A stretch of DNA of 6,468 nucleotides. Origin: Nitrospinota bacterium. GTDB taxonomy: Bacteria > Nitrospinota > Nitrospinia > Nitrospinales > VA-1. The notes below the pieces were generated by a model. It was not told the DNA's origin and made no database searches. It saw nothing but the letters and a program-made list of their open reading frames with translations. The stretch lies in contig JADFGI010000183.1 of NCBI GenBank assembly GCA_022567815.1, positions 1 through 6,468 on the forward strand, in the 5' to 3' direction. Below, in pieces: positions 1 to 6,259 of this stretch (position 1 is the first letter of the stretch; each line of letters begins with the position of its first letter). The position numbers were made by a program, and so were the translations under genes.

Positions 1-1011
1 GTCGTAGCCCAGTTTCATTTTCATGACGACCGCCGCGTAACATAATATCCCGGCGATAAATCCTATGACCATGGCCCACATGGGTTCCACAAATCCAGCC
101 GCCGGAGTGATGGCAACCAAGCCGGCGACAATACCTGAGGCCGCTCCCAAAGCGCTGGCTTTGCCAATTTTACAATACTCCATGACCACCCAACCCAGCA
201 TGCCCGCACCGGTGGCAATCTGAGTATTGGTGAACGCCAGAACCGCGATCTCATTGGCCGCCAAGGCGCTCCCGGCGTTGAAACCGAACCACCCGAACCA
301 AAGGAGTCCCGCGCCCAAAAGAGTGAGAGGAAGGCTGTGAGGTATCATCATGCTCCCAGGATACCCGCGCCTTTTCTTAAGGACCAAAGCGGCGGCCAGA
401 CCGGCCACGCCCGATGAGATATGGACCACCGTCCCGCCGGCAAAATCCAGAGCCCCCAGGTCGCCCAACCATCCCCCGCCCCATACCCAATGGCAAATAG
501 GATCATAAACAAGGGTGGACCAGACAAAGATGAATACGATATAGGATTTGAACTTGACGCGTTCGGCCATGCCTCCGCTGATCAGAGCGGCGGTGATGAT
601 CGCGAACATCAATTGAAACATACAGAACAAATACTCAGGAATGGTTCCATTGATGTCGGTATAGGTGATCCCCATTAAAAAGGCTTTGTCCAGATTACCG
701 ATAAAATGTCCTACGTCATCGCCAAAGGACAAGCTGTATCCGATGAAGACCCATTGAACCGTTATGACTCCCAGGGGAACAAAACTGTGCATCAGGGTTC
801 CCAGGACATTTTTTCTACGGACCATGCCCCCATAAAACAAAGCCAGTCCTGGAAGCATGAGCATCACGAGGGCCGAGGAGATCATGATCCACGCCGTATC
901 CGCATAATTGATCTTCGCCGCTTCCTCGGCCCCCGCCAGGGAAACCGGGGACCATACCGCGAGAATTAACAAAGCGGCGGTTATCCTCATCCCTTGATGT
1001 TTGATTTTCAT
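1..1011 (-). CDS. amt: Ammonium transporter, Amt/MEP/Rh family (3' end outside window)
   Basis: This is an inner-membrane channel for ammonium/ammonia uptake. The frame opens at ATG 1011-1009 and stays open to base 1, giving 337 residues; about 70-120 more are expected beyond the window. Residues 1-26 look like a cleaved signal peptide (hydrophobic LLILAV core, cleavage probably after SLA), as in E. coli AmtB. Key AmtB pore residues are present at a constant offset of 29 from mature AmtB numbering: F136 and F244 (Phe gate), W177 and S248 (outer ammonium site), D189 in ALDFAGG, and pore His H197 in TVVHIS. The second pore His should fall near residue 347, just past the edge. WFGWFGFNAGS (238-248) is a family signature. 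An AGGGAG Shine-Dalgarno (1027-1022) lies 10 nt before the start. A PII-protein (glnK) partner is common next to amt but would lie outside this window. Its upstream region carries repeat copy A. The family call is secure; the 3' end cannot be checked. Confidence 0.95.
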   Translation of the reverse strand, partial: MKIKHQGMRITAALLILAVWSPVSLAGAEEAAKINYADTAWIMISSALVMLMLPGLALFYGGMVRRKNVLGTLMHSFVPLGVITVQWVFIGYSLSFGDDVGHFIGNLDKAFLMGITYTDINGTIPEYLFCMFQLMFAIITAALISGGMAERVKFKSYIVFIFVWSTLVYDPICHWVWGGGWLGDLGALDFAGGTVVHISSGVAGLAAALVLKKRRGYPGSMMIPHSLPLTLLGAGLLWFGWFGFNAGSALAANEIAVLAFTNTQIATGAGMLGWVVMEYCKIGKASALGAASGIVAGLVAITPAAGFVEPMWAMVIGFIAGILCYAAVVMKMKLGYD

Positions 1012-1050
1012 GAAACTCAGTCTCCCTATTTATCGGTGTGTTGAAAATAA

Positions 1051-1242
1051 TCCCCACTACGTGGGAAGGAAAAGTGGGGCTGACTCCTCCGCGGAGGGCG
1101 AACTTGCTCACGAGCCCCTGGAACCTTTGGAAAAAAAATGCGGCACAATGGTAGATATGGTCAGCCATAAATCCATAGCACGTTAATATTGGGTCCAGCC
1201 CCCAGGCTGGTTGGGTCCAGCGTCACGCTGGCCGCTTGCGGC
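1051..1242 (+). repeat. Composite palindromic repeat, copy A
   Basis: This copy fills most of the gap between the divergent transporter and isomerase genes. In order it holds a TAC-loop hairpin CCCAC-TAC-GTGGG (1053-1065) followed by GGAAAAG; a wider pairing CCCCACT/AGTGGGG (1052-1058 with 1073-1079); the palindrome CCTCCGCGGAGG (1086-1097); the block GCTCACGAGCCC (1106-1117), identical in copy B at 3531-3542; and a 24-nt block (1160-1183) identical in copy C at 6376-6399. Then come two hairpins, CCAGCC-CCCA-GGCTGG (1195-1210) and CCAGCG-TCA-CGCTGG (1217-1231), and a short palindrome GCCGC-TT-GCGGC (1231-1242). The orientation is set as that of copies B and C. No protein seems to be encoded. 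The remaining 1243-1325 carries the isomerase leader with no clear promoter. Confidence 0.8.
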
Positions 1243-1311
1243 GGGGTCGTTCATTAAACTGATAATTGCTCTGGCACTGTCCAGGGGCATTTATTTTTAT
1301 TTGCGAATCAC

Positions 1312-1316
1312 AAGGA
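1312..1316 (+). promoter_or_regulatory. Ribosome binding site that sets the isomerase start
   Basis: AAGGA lies 9 nt before ATG 1326. It favours this start over the in-frame TTG at 1266, whose extra 20 residues (MLWHCPGAFIF...) look neither like a signal peptide nor like part of the parvulin fold. Confidence 0.6.
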
Positions 1317-1325
1317 ATAATTGAT

Positions 1326-1718
1326 ATGGCAGGCGCATCGTTTCAAGTTCAGATAAGGCATATTCTGTTGGAAGAAAAAGATGTTGCGGAACTTTTGAAG
1401 GAAACTATCAATACCCCGAAGTCGGGGACCGAGCGAGTCAAATTGTTGATGAAAATGGCCGAGAAATACAGCAAGTGTTCCTCAAAGGAAGATGGCGGTA
1501 ATTTGGGTTGGTTGGAAATGGGGTGGAATATCTCCGACCCCAGAGTGCCCCGTGGTGGATTCAAAAAACTGGAAAACGAGGAACTCTACAATACGATCAG
1601 CGAAGGGTTGAAGAAAAAAACCCTGATCAGCAAAACCGCTTTCGGTCCCGTAAAAACCCACGAAGGTTATCACCTGGTCATGGTTGCGAATGAATTCCGT
1701 ACGGACCGGATTCTTTGA
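1326..1718 (+). CDS. Parvulin-type peptidyl-prolyl cis-trans isomerase (PpiC-like), small stand-alone
   Basis: This 130-residue single-domain protein is predicted to catalyse cis-trans isomerisation of prolyl bonds. Parvulin landmarks appear in order: IRHILL (10-15) with H12; AEKYSKCSS (45-53) with C51 at the position held by Cys or Asp in the family; GGNLGWLEMG (57-66); and GPVKTHEGYHLVMV (107-120) with H116. There is no signal peptide or membrane anchor, so a cytoplasmic E. coli PpiC/Par10-like role is more likely than a SurA/PrsA-like one. The stretch between GWLEMG and GPVKT is about 40 residues. It is longer than usual and lacks the common 'F..A.F.L..G' pattern. An upstream in-frame TTG (1266) is possible but less likely. 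The last 13 codons overlap the 3' end of the radical SAM gene on the other strand. The family call is strong; the substrate is unknown. Confidence 0.85.
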   Translation: MAGASFQVQIRHILLEEKDVAELLKETINTPKSGTERVKLLMKMAEKYSKCSSKEDGGNLGWLEMGWNISDPRVPRGGFKKLENEELYNTISEGLKKKTLISKTAFGPVKTHEGYHLVMVANEFRTDRIL

Positions 1719-2832
1719 CAGCTCCTTCCAGTTCAACCGGCATTGTGGCATTGCCGTTTTCCGGATCCACAAAATTATAGGCAAAACATCCGCTGGTACA
1801 CGTAACCATATAATGCGGGCATGACCGGCAGGGCTCCTTCACTTCGGTGGCTTCAAATACCGTGGTTAGAAACTTTGAGCCCATTTTTGCGAGGGCGATT
1901 GAGTTGACCTCTTTGAAGTCTTTGATGTTTCCCAATTTGAGGTTGTGAAAAGGAAAACAGTTGAAGCAGTCGCCTTTACCGTCAATGTCCATCGGGCTCC
2001 CATCCGCACAACCGAAATACAGATCCTGATCTTTCCATTCCGTCAAATTAGGAAGTTGCGTGTTGCCGTGGTAATAAATACGTTCCGCCAGCGGGTATTC
2101 TTCTTCCTCGATCTCGTCCAGGAAACACGGAGGGAACGAGCAATCGAAGCGAAAACATAATTGCGGAAATTGCTTGAGGATTTTCAACATGCTTCGTCCC
2201 ACTTTTGGGAAATCCCGGATCGGCAGATAGATGTTGTTGGCTTCACCCACAATGGGAAAGGCCGGGCTGACACGGATTTTGTATTTTTGATCCTTGGGCA
2301 AACCCACCTTCTGGTAAATGGCGTCGATCTCGACACATTGCGTTAACAGGTCCTGGGTCTTGGAGTATAGATTGATGCTGAAGGTCACGCTGTAGCCGTT
2401 GGTTCTCAGAAGCTGTTCGGCAACTTGCTGGCATCTTTGGTGATTTTTCGCGGATATATTTTCCAACGTCTGCCAGTTCAACAGGATGGAAAAATAGATA
2501 TTGCGCTTGACCGACCCCTCGATGTTGGCGGTTTTTAGCATCAGGTCGAGAACCCTTTCTGGCATCAATCCGTTGGTGAAGACGTTGAGCGATGTATAGG
2601 GGTTGACTGCGGACAGGGTTTGGCTGAAAATTTCATTAAACTGTGGGTGAAGGGTGGGTTCACCGCCCATAAAGTTAATGACTGGATGGGACCTGATTTT
2701 TGGCAGAAGCTGGTCGAGAAAAAAATCGATTTCCATGGACTTGCCCGGCGTTTTCACCGTTTCTTCCATGTATTCGTCGGCAAAGCAGTAATTGCACTTT
2801 AGATTGCAATAACTGTTTAAAATGATATTCAT
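1678..2832 (-). CDS. Radical SAM protein with SPASM-like auxiliary cluster domain
   Basis: The predicted enzyme uses a [4Fe-4S] cluster to cleave S-adenosylmethionine and start radical chemistry; its substrate is unknown. With the start at ATG 2832 it has 384 residues. The N-terminus gives CNLKCNYC (C9, C13, C16; CxxxCxxC), and GGEP (56-59) is the SAM-binding motif. The C-terminal third has C275, C289, C292, then C335-x2-C338-x6-C345-x3-C349, the pattern of a SPASM domain that binds auxiliary Fe-S clusters. C226, C231 and C236 could supply a further ligand. SPASM proteins often modify peptides or proteins (anSME, PqqE and many RiPP maturases), so a peptide or protein substrate is plausible but not shown. 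GAGGGGG (2845-2839) lies 6 nt before ATG 2832. An in-frame ATG at 2853 adds 7 residues but has no ribosome site and lies inside an inverted repeat. The 93-residue gene upstream is codirectional. The 3' end overlaps the isomerase gene by 41 nt. Confidence 0.9.
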   Translation of the reverse strand: MNIILNSYCNLKCNYCFADEYMEETVKTPGKSMEIDFFLDQLLPKIRSHPVINFMGGEPTLHPQFNEIFSQTLSAVNPYTSLNVFTNGLMPERVLDLMLKTANIEGSVKRNIYFSILLNWQTLENISAKNHQRCQQVAEQLLRTNGYSVTFSINLYSKTQDLLTQCVEIDAIYQKVGLPKDQKYKIRVSPAFPIVGEANNIYLPIRDFPKVGRSMLKILKQFPQLCFRFDCSFPPCFLDEIEEEEYPLAERIYYHGNTQLPNLTEWKDQDLYFGCADGSPMDIDGKGDCFNCFPFHNLKLGNIKDFKEVNSIALAKMGSKFLTTVFEATEVKEPCRSCPHYMVTCTSGCFAYNFVDPENGNATMPVELEGAVKESGPYGIHSQP

Positions 2833-2851
2833 GGGCCGCCCCCTCAAGCGC

Positions 2852-2907
2852 ATGATGTGAACCCGCGCGGCTGAAAAAAGCCTTTTAAACAGCGGGTTTT
2901 ACATCAT
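2852..2907 (-). promoter_or_regulatory. Long imperfect inverted repeat in the radical SAM gene leader
   Basis: On the plus strand, ATGATGT-g-AACCCGC (2852-2866) pairs with GCGGGTT-tt-ACATCAT (2892-2907). This makes a 14-bp stem with a small 1x2 internal loop. A second hairpin sits inside, GGCT-GAAAAA-AGCC (2869-2882), followed by TTTT on the plus strand. On the minus strand the structure ends about 7 nt before the ribosome binding site of the radical SAM gene, so it could act as an RNA structure affecting translation or as a protein-binding site. It could also serve as a terminator for the 93-residue gene, but no good U-run follows on that strand. Confidence 0.55.
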
Positions 2908-2922
2908 ATTAGGGTGATTTCC

Positions 2923-2955
2923 TAGTATAGACGGAATCGTCTTAGTATCATACCA
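2923..2955 (-). promoter_or_regulatory. Possible extended -10 promoter with adjacent dyad for the radical SAM gene
   Basis: Reading the minus strand, TGG-TATGAT (2955-2947) fits an extended -10 element (TGnTATAAT type), though no clear -35 is seen. Just downstream lies a small dyad AGACG-GAAT-CGTCT (2929-2942) flanked by direct repeats TAGTAT (2923-2928 and 2943-2948), which could be an operator. A start of transcription near 2940 would give a leader of about 108 nt holding the inverted repeat at 2852-2907. This is inferred from motif likeness only. Confidence 0.3.
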
Positions 2956-2985
2956 CTTGGGGGTGACGGTGGTTATTTTTTCTGC

Positions 2986-3267
2986 TCAGGCTTCAAACTT
3001 TTTCCTCCTTCTAAGTATCTGGGACGTTCCCGCATGGGCCACCAGCTTTAGTTCAAAGGGGTGGGTTCGGCAGAGGTTTATCATACTTTGAATGGCTTTA
3101 TCCTTGGCGTCGGTTTCATCTTCGCCTTCACATTTCATTTCCCAGGTGTTGGCAACGGTGGGAATTTTTTCGAATCCGTGTTCTTCCATCCGCAACAAAA
3201 CATCTTTTTGATCCCCTTCCTGAATGTCGTGGAATTCGGCCACGAGCAAAACATTATAGACCGGCAT
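2986..3267 (-). CDS. Hypothetical protein, 93 residues
   Basis: I do not recognise this protein. It is very likely a real gene: AAAGGAGGT (3284-3276), a near-perfect Shine-Dalgarno, lies 8 nt before ATG 3267. The sequence suggests a compact alpha/beta fold: strand YNVLLVAEF (4-12), helix KDVLLRMEEHGF (21-32), strand IPTVANTWEMKCEG (35-48), helix DAKDKAIQSMINLC (53-66), strand FELKLVAHAG (71-80), then a basic tail LRRRKK (85-90). This order is like a small ferredoxin-like domain, which is inference from hydrophobicity. It has no signal peptide or membrane segment. It is codirectional with the radical SAM gene 153 nt downstream, so it may be a partner or substrate, but it lacks the leader/core look of a typical RiPP precursor. 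The gap contains its own possible promoter, so the two may also be transcribed separately. Confidence 0.75.
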   Translation of the reverse strand: MPVYNVLLVAEFHDIQEGDQKDVLLRMEEHGFEKIPTVANTWEMKCEGEDETDAKDKAIQSMINLCRTHPFELKLVAHAGTSQILRRRKKFEA

Positions 3268-3275
3268 TACAGCGG

Positions 3276-3284
3276 ACCTCCTTT
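3276..3284 (-). promoter_or_regulatory. Strong ribosome binding site of the 93-residue gene
   Basis: The minus strand reads AAAGGAGGT, nearly the full complement of the 16S rRNA tail, with 8 nt to ATG 3267. This is the best ribosome site in the window and the main reason to accept the small gene as real and well translated. Confidence 0.75.
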
Positions 3285-3319
3285 AGGTAAGTATAGATAG
3301 GTTGTTAAATCGGACTTTA

Positions 3320-3332
3320 GTGTATAATACAC
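3320..3332. promoter_or_regulatory. Symmetric TATAAT dyad, possible promoter/operator
   Basis: GTGTAT-A-ATACAC is a perfect 13-nt inverted repeat. Its centre gives TATAAT (3323-3328) on the plus strand and TATTAT on the minus strand. On the minus strand it lies 53 nt before the 93-residue gene, a sensible -10 position, but the -35 region is poor. On the plus strand TTGTTA (3302-3307) is a 4/6 -35 match with a short 15-nt spacer, and could drive transcription through repeat B into the flippase. The symmetry also fits a repressor site over a -10 box. From here to 3434 I see only a small stem, GGCAA/TTGCC (3386-3402), and the palindrome AGGAATTCCT near 3413-3422. Confidence 0.35.
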
Positions 3333-3434
3333 GCTGAAAAATGAAAACCGGCGGGCCGATGTTTTCTTTTTTTCTTTAGGGTTCCGGCAAGGGGGCATTG
3401 CCGTTCTGCATAAGGAATTCCTAAATGCCAACAC

Positions 3435-3624
3435 TGGGTCCAGCGTCATGGCCGCTACGCGGGAGGAAAAGAAGGGCTAGCTGTTTGGATATCCTTTCCA
3501 TTGCCTTCATGCCCCGGAGGGGTACGCTGTGCTCACGAGCCCTTGGGAACCTATGGATCATAGCGAAACTATTAATTCTTCAAAACCCATCGCCCGTTAA
3601 CATTGGGTCCAGCCCGCAGGCTGG
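3435..3624 (+). repeat. Composite palindromic repeat, copy B
   Basis: This copy lies between the 93-residue gene and the flippase. It opens with a GGGTCCAGCGTCA block matching copy A, where loss of CGC relative to A (CCAGCGTCA-TGGCCGC) breaks the hairpin. It continues with a TAC-loop hairpin CCGC-TAC-GCGG (3452-3462) followed by GAGGAAAAG, then GCTCACGAGCCC (3531-3542, identical in A) and GGAACCTATGGA, near A's GAACCTTTGGA. It ends with CGTTAACATTGGGTCCAGCC, which differs from copy A by one base, and hairpin CCAGCC-CGCA-GGCTGG (3609-3624). The 24-nt block shared by A and C is largely replaced here. The central part (3480-3520) has no counterpart in the other copies. Confidence 0.75.
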
Positions 3625-3653
3625 CCTTCCACTTCTGCGATTCGTGGTCACTC

Positions 3654-5150
3654 TTGTCCTCCTTTCATCGATTCATCACTAATATTTTCTGGACCGTTTT
3701 TGGCAAGGTCTGCGTTCAGATTACTTTGCTCGCGATTTCCATCCTCATCACCCGTTCGCTGGGAAAAGAGCGATTGGGGATCTATGCCACTCTTCTTGTC
3801 ATTCCCGCGTTTGTGAGGTTGTTGAATCAATTCGGACTGGAAACGTTGATCAACAAAAAACTGCCCGAACTCGATGTTCTGGACCCCAGCGGCAATCAGG
3901 GACGGTACATGGTTCGGCGGCTGTTGCTGTTTCGCCTGATTTCTTCTCTGGCGTTTTGTTGGCTTCTTTATATATTCCTGCCCCATTATCTGAACTTCAT
4001 CCACATGCCCCACCTGCAGGATTACCGGACCGCGCTCATTTTGTATTTTATGGTCATTACGGTGGAATCCCTGCTCAGCACTCTGTTTATGACGCAGTTG
4101 AGATACAAAATCGTATCGATTGTGGAAACGGCCAGTGCCTTGCTCAACCTGGTTTTCCTGGGAGTATTTATTTTATCGGGCTATGGCATTGTGGGAGTTT
4201 TGTATGCCTATATTCTTTCTGTTTGTTTGAATATTTTTGCCTATTTGATTCTGTCCACAAAAGATCTGCAGGGCGGGAGCGTAGCGCCGGAATTGAAAGA
4301 GATGAAACATCTGGCCTGGGCGTCTTATTGGATCAGTTTGCTGAGCTTTGGGTTGATGACGCAAAGCGACATACTTCTCATGAATTATTTTCATGTGGAT
4401 CATGCGAGCATTGGATATTATCATCTTGTCACCAGCCTGGGCGCCATGGCGGGCTTTGTGTTGACGGGGGTGGGTCCCTTGGCGTTATCGATATTTTCGG
4501 AAGTCTTTGCCCGTGAATCGCACAGTGGGCTGTCGCGCTCCTGGCACCAGATCATGGGATTTTCCGCTTTTTTGACGGTCCCCATATATGTGTTTATCTT
4601 TTTCAACGCCGAGGTGCTGATAACTTTTATTTTCGGGGATCAGTTCCTGTCAGCCGCTCCCCTGCTCGCATTTTACATTGTCTTCCTGGGATTGAGCGTG
4701 GTGCTGGGGACCCATTTCACCGTATCCACGCTTTTCATTCTTCACCGAAGGGACATGGCCATTAGATCCACCGTGGAAGGCAGTGTGCTCAATGTTGGGC
4801 TGAATCTGGTTTTCATTCCCGCTTACGGGGTGGCGGGAGCGCTGGGGGCGACGGGGTCGGTCATGGTGTATATGGTGGTCCGTCAGCTTTTTGTGATTCA
4901 AAAGGAGATGGATATCCGACCCGTGATTCCTGTTATAGGGAAATGCTTTCTTTTTTCAATAGCCGCGATCATTCCTACATTGGTTCTGTCGCGATTCATG
5001 GGATCTCATTTGATATGGAATGGAATGTTCTATTTGATCGCGTTTTTCACTCTGTTAGGCTGGCAGAAACCATTTACGGAAGATCACCGCCATTTAATCG
5101 TAAATATTTATCCTCGCCTGGACCCGTGGATTCGTTTTTTTGTGAGTTGA
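3654..5150 (+). CDS. Polysaccharide flippase, Wzx/MOP superfamily
   Basis: The predicted inner-membrane protein moves lipid-linked glycans from cytoplasm to periplasm. It is almost wholly hydrophobic, with about 12-14 membrane helices and short charged loops. It opens with the family-typical pattern: helix 1 around FWTVFGKVCVQITLLAISILITRSLG, then KERLGIYATLLVI, like the 'lGpeefGlya' region of Wzx proteins. NLVFIPAYGVAGALGATGS is the usual late-helix motif. From TTG 3654 it has 498 residues, normal for the family. The start is uncertain: no in-frame ATG occurs before 3909, deep in the protein. The TTG at 3603 would put 17 residues encoded by and just after repeat B at the N-terminus, and neither TTG has a clear Shine-Dalgarno. 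It is followed after 53 nt by a NeuB-type synthase on the same strand, so the exported glycan probably contains a nonulosonic acid. The substrate is not readable from sequence. Confidence 0.88.
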   Translation: MSSFHRFITNIFWTVFGKVCVQITLLAISILITRSLGKERLGIYATLLVIPAFVRLLNQFGLETLINKKLPELDVLDPSGNQGRYMVRRLLLFRLISSLAFCWLLYIFLPHYLNFIHMPHLQDYRTALILYFMVITVESLLSTLFMTQLRYKIVSIVETASALLNLVFLGVFILSGYGIVGVLYAYILSVCLNIFAYLILSTKDLQGGSVAPELKEMKHLAWASYWISLLSFGLMTQSDILLMNYFHVDHASIGYYHLVTSLGAMAGFVLTGVGPLALSIFSEVFARESHSGLSRSWHQIMGFSAFLTVPIYVFIFFNAEVLITFIFGDQFLSAAPLLAFYIVFLGLSVVLGTHFTVSTLFILHRRDMAIRSTVEGSVLNVGLNLVFIPAYGVAGALGATGSVMVYMVVRQLFVIQKEMDIRPVIPVIGKCFLFSIAAIIPTLVLSRFMGSHLIWNGMFYLIAFFTLLGWQKPFTEDHRHLIVNIYPRLDPWIRFFVS

Positions 5151-5189
5151 GCCATGGCAGGAGCGGGGAAAATTTATACCAGGATTGAT

Positions 5190-5195
5190 GAGGAG
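5190..5195 (+). promoter_or_regulatory. Ribosome binding site of the NeuB-family gene
   Basis: GAGGAG lies 8 nt before ATG 5204 and fixes that start. No terminator or promoter is evident in the 53 nt after the flippase stop, so the two genes are probably cotranscribed. Confidence 0.65.
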
Positions 5196-5203
5196 CGGAA
5201 GTT

Positions 5204-6259
5204 ATGAGTGCCCTGGAAGGATTTGAGTTTTGCGGTCAACCGATTGGTGGCGGCCATTCTCCATTCATCGTCGCGGAGGTTGGGTTCAATCACAATGGCG
5301 ATGTCGCCCTGTGCAGGCGCATGATTCAGGCCGCCGCTGAAAATGGCGCCGATGCGGTCAAGCTCCAGACTTTTGTGGCCGAGGAATTGTATTCCAAACG
5401 GTTCATCGCCAACGACCCTGCGGACCCGCAACGAAAAATCCCGCTGTACGAGTTTTTCCAACGTTCCGAGTTGAAACCTTCGGAATACGGAGAACTGTTT
5501 GAATATGCCAAAGAGTTGAGCATCCCTTTATTCTCGACCCCGTTTGACGAGGCCTCATTGGACATGTTGGTGGAACTGGGAACGCCAGCCATTAAGATAG
5601 CATCGCCTGATTTGACTCATATTGGTCTCATCAAACATGCGGCGCGAAAAAAACTTCCCGTGGTGTTGTCCACGGGGATGGGGAATTCCGATGAAATTGC
5701 AAGGGCGGTGGATGCCGTTCGCGGGGAGGGGAATGATCGTATCGTGCTTTTGCACTGTGTTTCAAACTATCCGGCCCGGCATGATGAAATGAATATGCGA
5801 TGCCTGCCTGAATTGCAAAACCGTTTTAAGGTTCCTGTCGGACTTTCAGACCACACGACCGACAACCTGTCGGCTATCGTCGCCGCCTCCCTGGGTGCTG
5901 TGATGATCGAAAAACACTTCACCATCGACAGAAAGCTTCCCGGAGCCGATAATTTCATGTCGATAGAACCGCATGAGTTGAAGGCGTTGAAACAGGAAAC
6001 GGTAAATGTCGGAAAAATATTGGGAGACGGCAAACGCAAACTTCAATCGTCGGAAGAGGCAGTCAAGAATACCGCCCGCAGGAGCCTGGTCGCCCGTGTG
6101 GATATCGAACCGGGAACCATCCTAACAGCGGATATTCTATCCGCGAAGCGGCCTGGTACGGGAATTCCGGTGGAAGATATGGAACAGGTTTTGGGCCGGA
6201 AAATAAAATCCAAAGTGTTGGCGGAAGAAGTCCTCACCTGGGACAGCGTTGAGGGTTGA
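5204..6259 (+). CDS. neuB: NeuB-family nonulosonic (sialic/legionaminic/pseudaminic) acid synthase
   Basis: This cytoplasmic enzyme condenses phosphoenolpyruvate with a six-carbon amino sugar (ManNAc or a bacillosamine-derived sugar) to give a nine-carbon acid for surface glycans. Its 351 residues match the family. The TIM-barrel motifs are FIVAEVGFNHNGD (21-33), KLQTF (53-57), STPFD (111-115), KIASPDL (131-137), LSTGM (155-159), LLHCVSNYP (182-190), GLSDHT (213-218) and EKHFTIDRKLPGAD (236-249). H184 and H217 match the metal-binding His pair of characterised NeuB. The C-terminal SAF (antifreeze-like) domain runs about 292-349, with ARRSLVA and KRPGTGIP. Motif 131-137 reads S-P-D where sialic acid synthases usually have S-G-E. 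Which acid is made cannot be told from this; NeuB, LegI/NeuB2 and PseI are close relatives, so the symbol marks the family. The stop codon lies in the first bases of repeat copy C. Confidence 0.92.
   Translation: MSALEGFEFCGQPIGGGHSPFIVAEVGFNHNGDVALCRRMIQAAAENGADAVKLQTFVAEELYSKRFIANDPADPQRKIPLYEFFQRSELKPSEYGELFEYAKELSIPLFSTPFDEASLDMLVELGTPAIKIASPDLTHIGLIKHAARKKLPVVLSTGMGNSDEIARAVDAVRGEGNDRIVLLHCVSNYPARHDEMNMRCLPELQNRFKVPVGLSDHTTDNLSAIVAASLGAVMIEKHFTIDRKLPGADNFMSIEPHELKALKQETVNVGKILGDGKRKLQSSEEAVKNTARRSLVARVDIEPGTILTADILSAKRPGTGIPVEDMEQVLGRKIKSKVLAEEVLTWDSVEG

Noticed and set aside
1001..1186. 61-residue plus-strand frame in the transporter-isomerase gap
   Set aside because: It overlaps the transporter start on the other strand and then translates repeat copy A; its similarity to frames in the other copies is explained by DNA-level repetition.
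1272..1288. Sigma-54-like TGGCAC sequence before the isomerase gene
   Set aside because: The -24-like TGGCAC is followed by a GC two bases too far away for the fixed sigma-54 spacing, and the -12 TTGC is absent. The site is better read as a small CTGG/CCAG dyad.
2952..2981. Stem ACCAC/GTGGT followed by TATTTTTT, terminator-like on the plus strand
   Set aside because: The stem has only 5 bp with a 12-nt loop, and no plus-strand gene precedes it that would need a terminator.
3341..3379. Short plus-strand frame encoding MKTGGPMFSFFL
   Set aside because: It has only 12 codons, no ribosome binding site, and no sign of a leader-peptide attenuator after it.
3425..3682. 85-residue plus-strand frame upstream of the flippase
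   Set aside because: It is made almost wholly of repeat copy B in translation and has no ribosome binding site or domain-like sequence.
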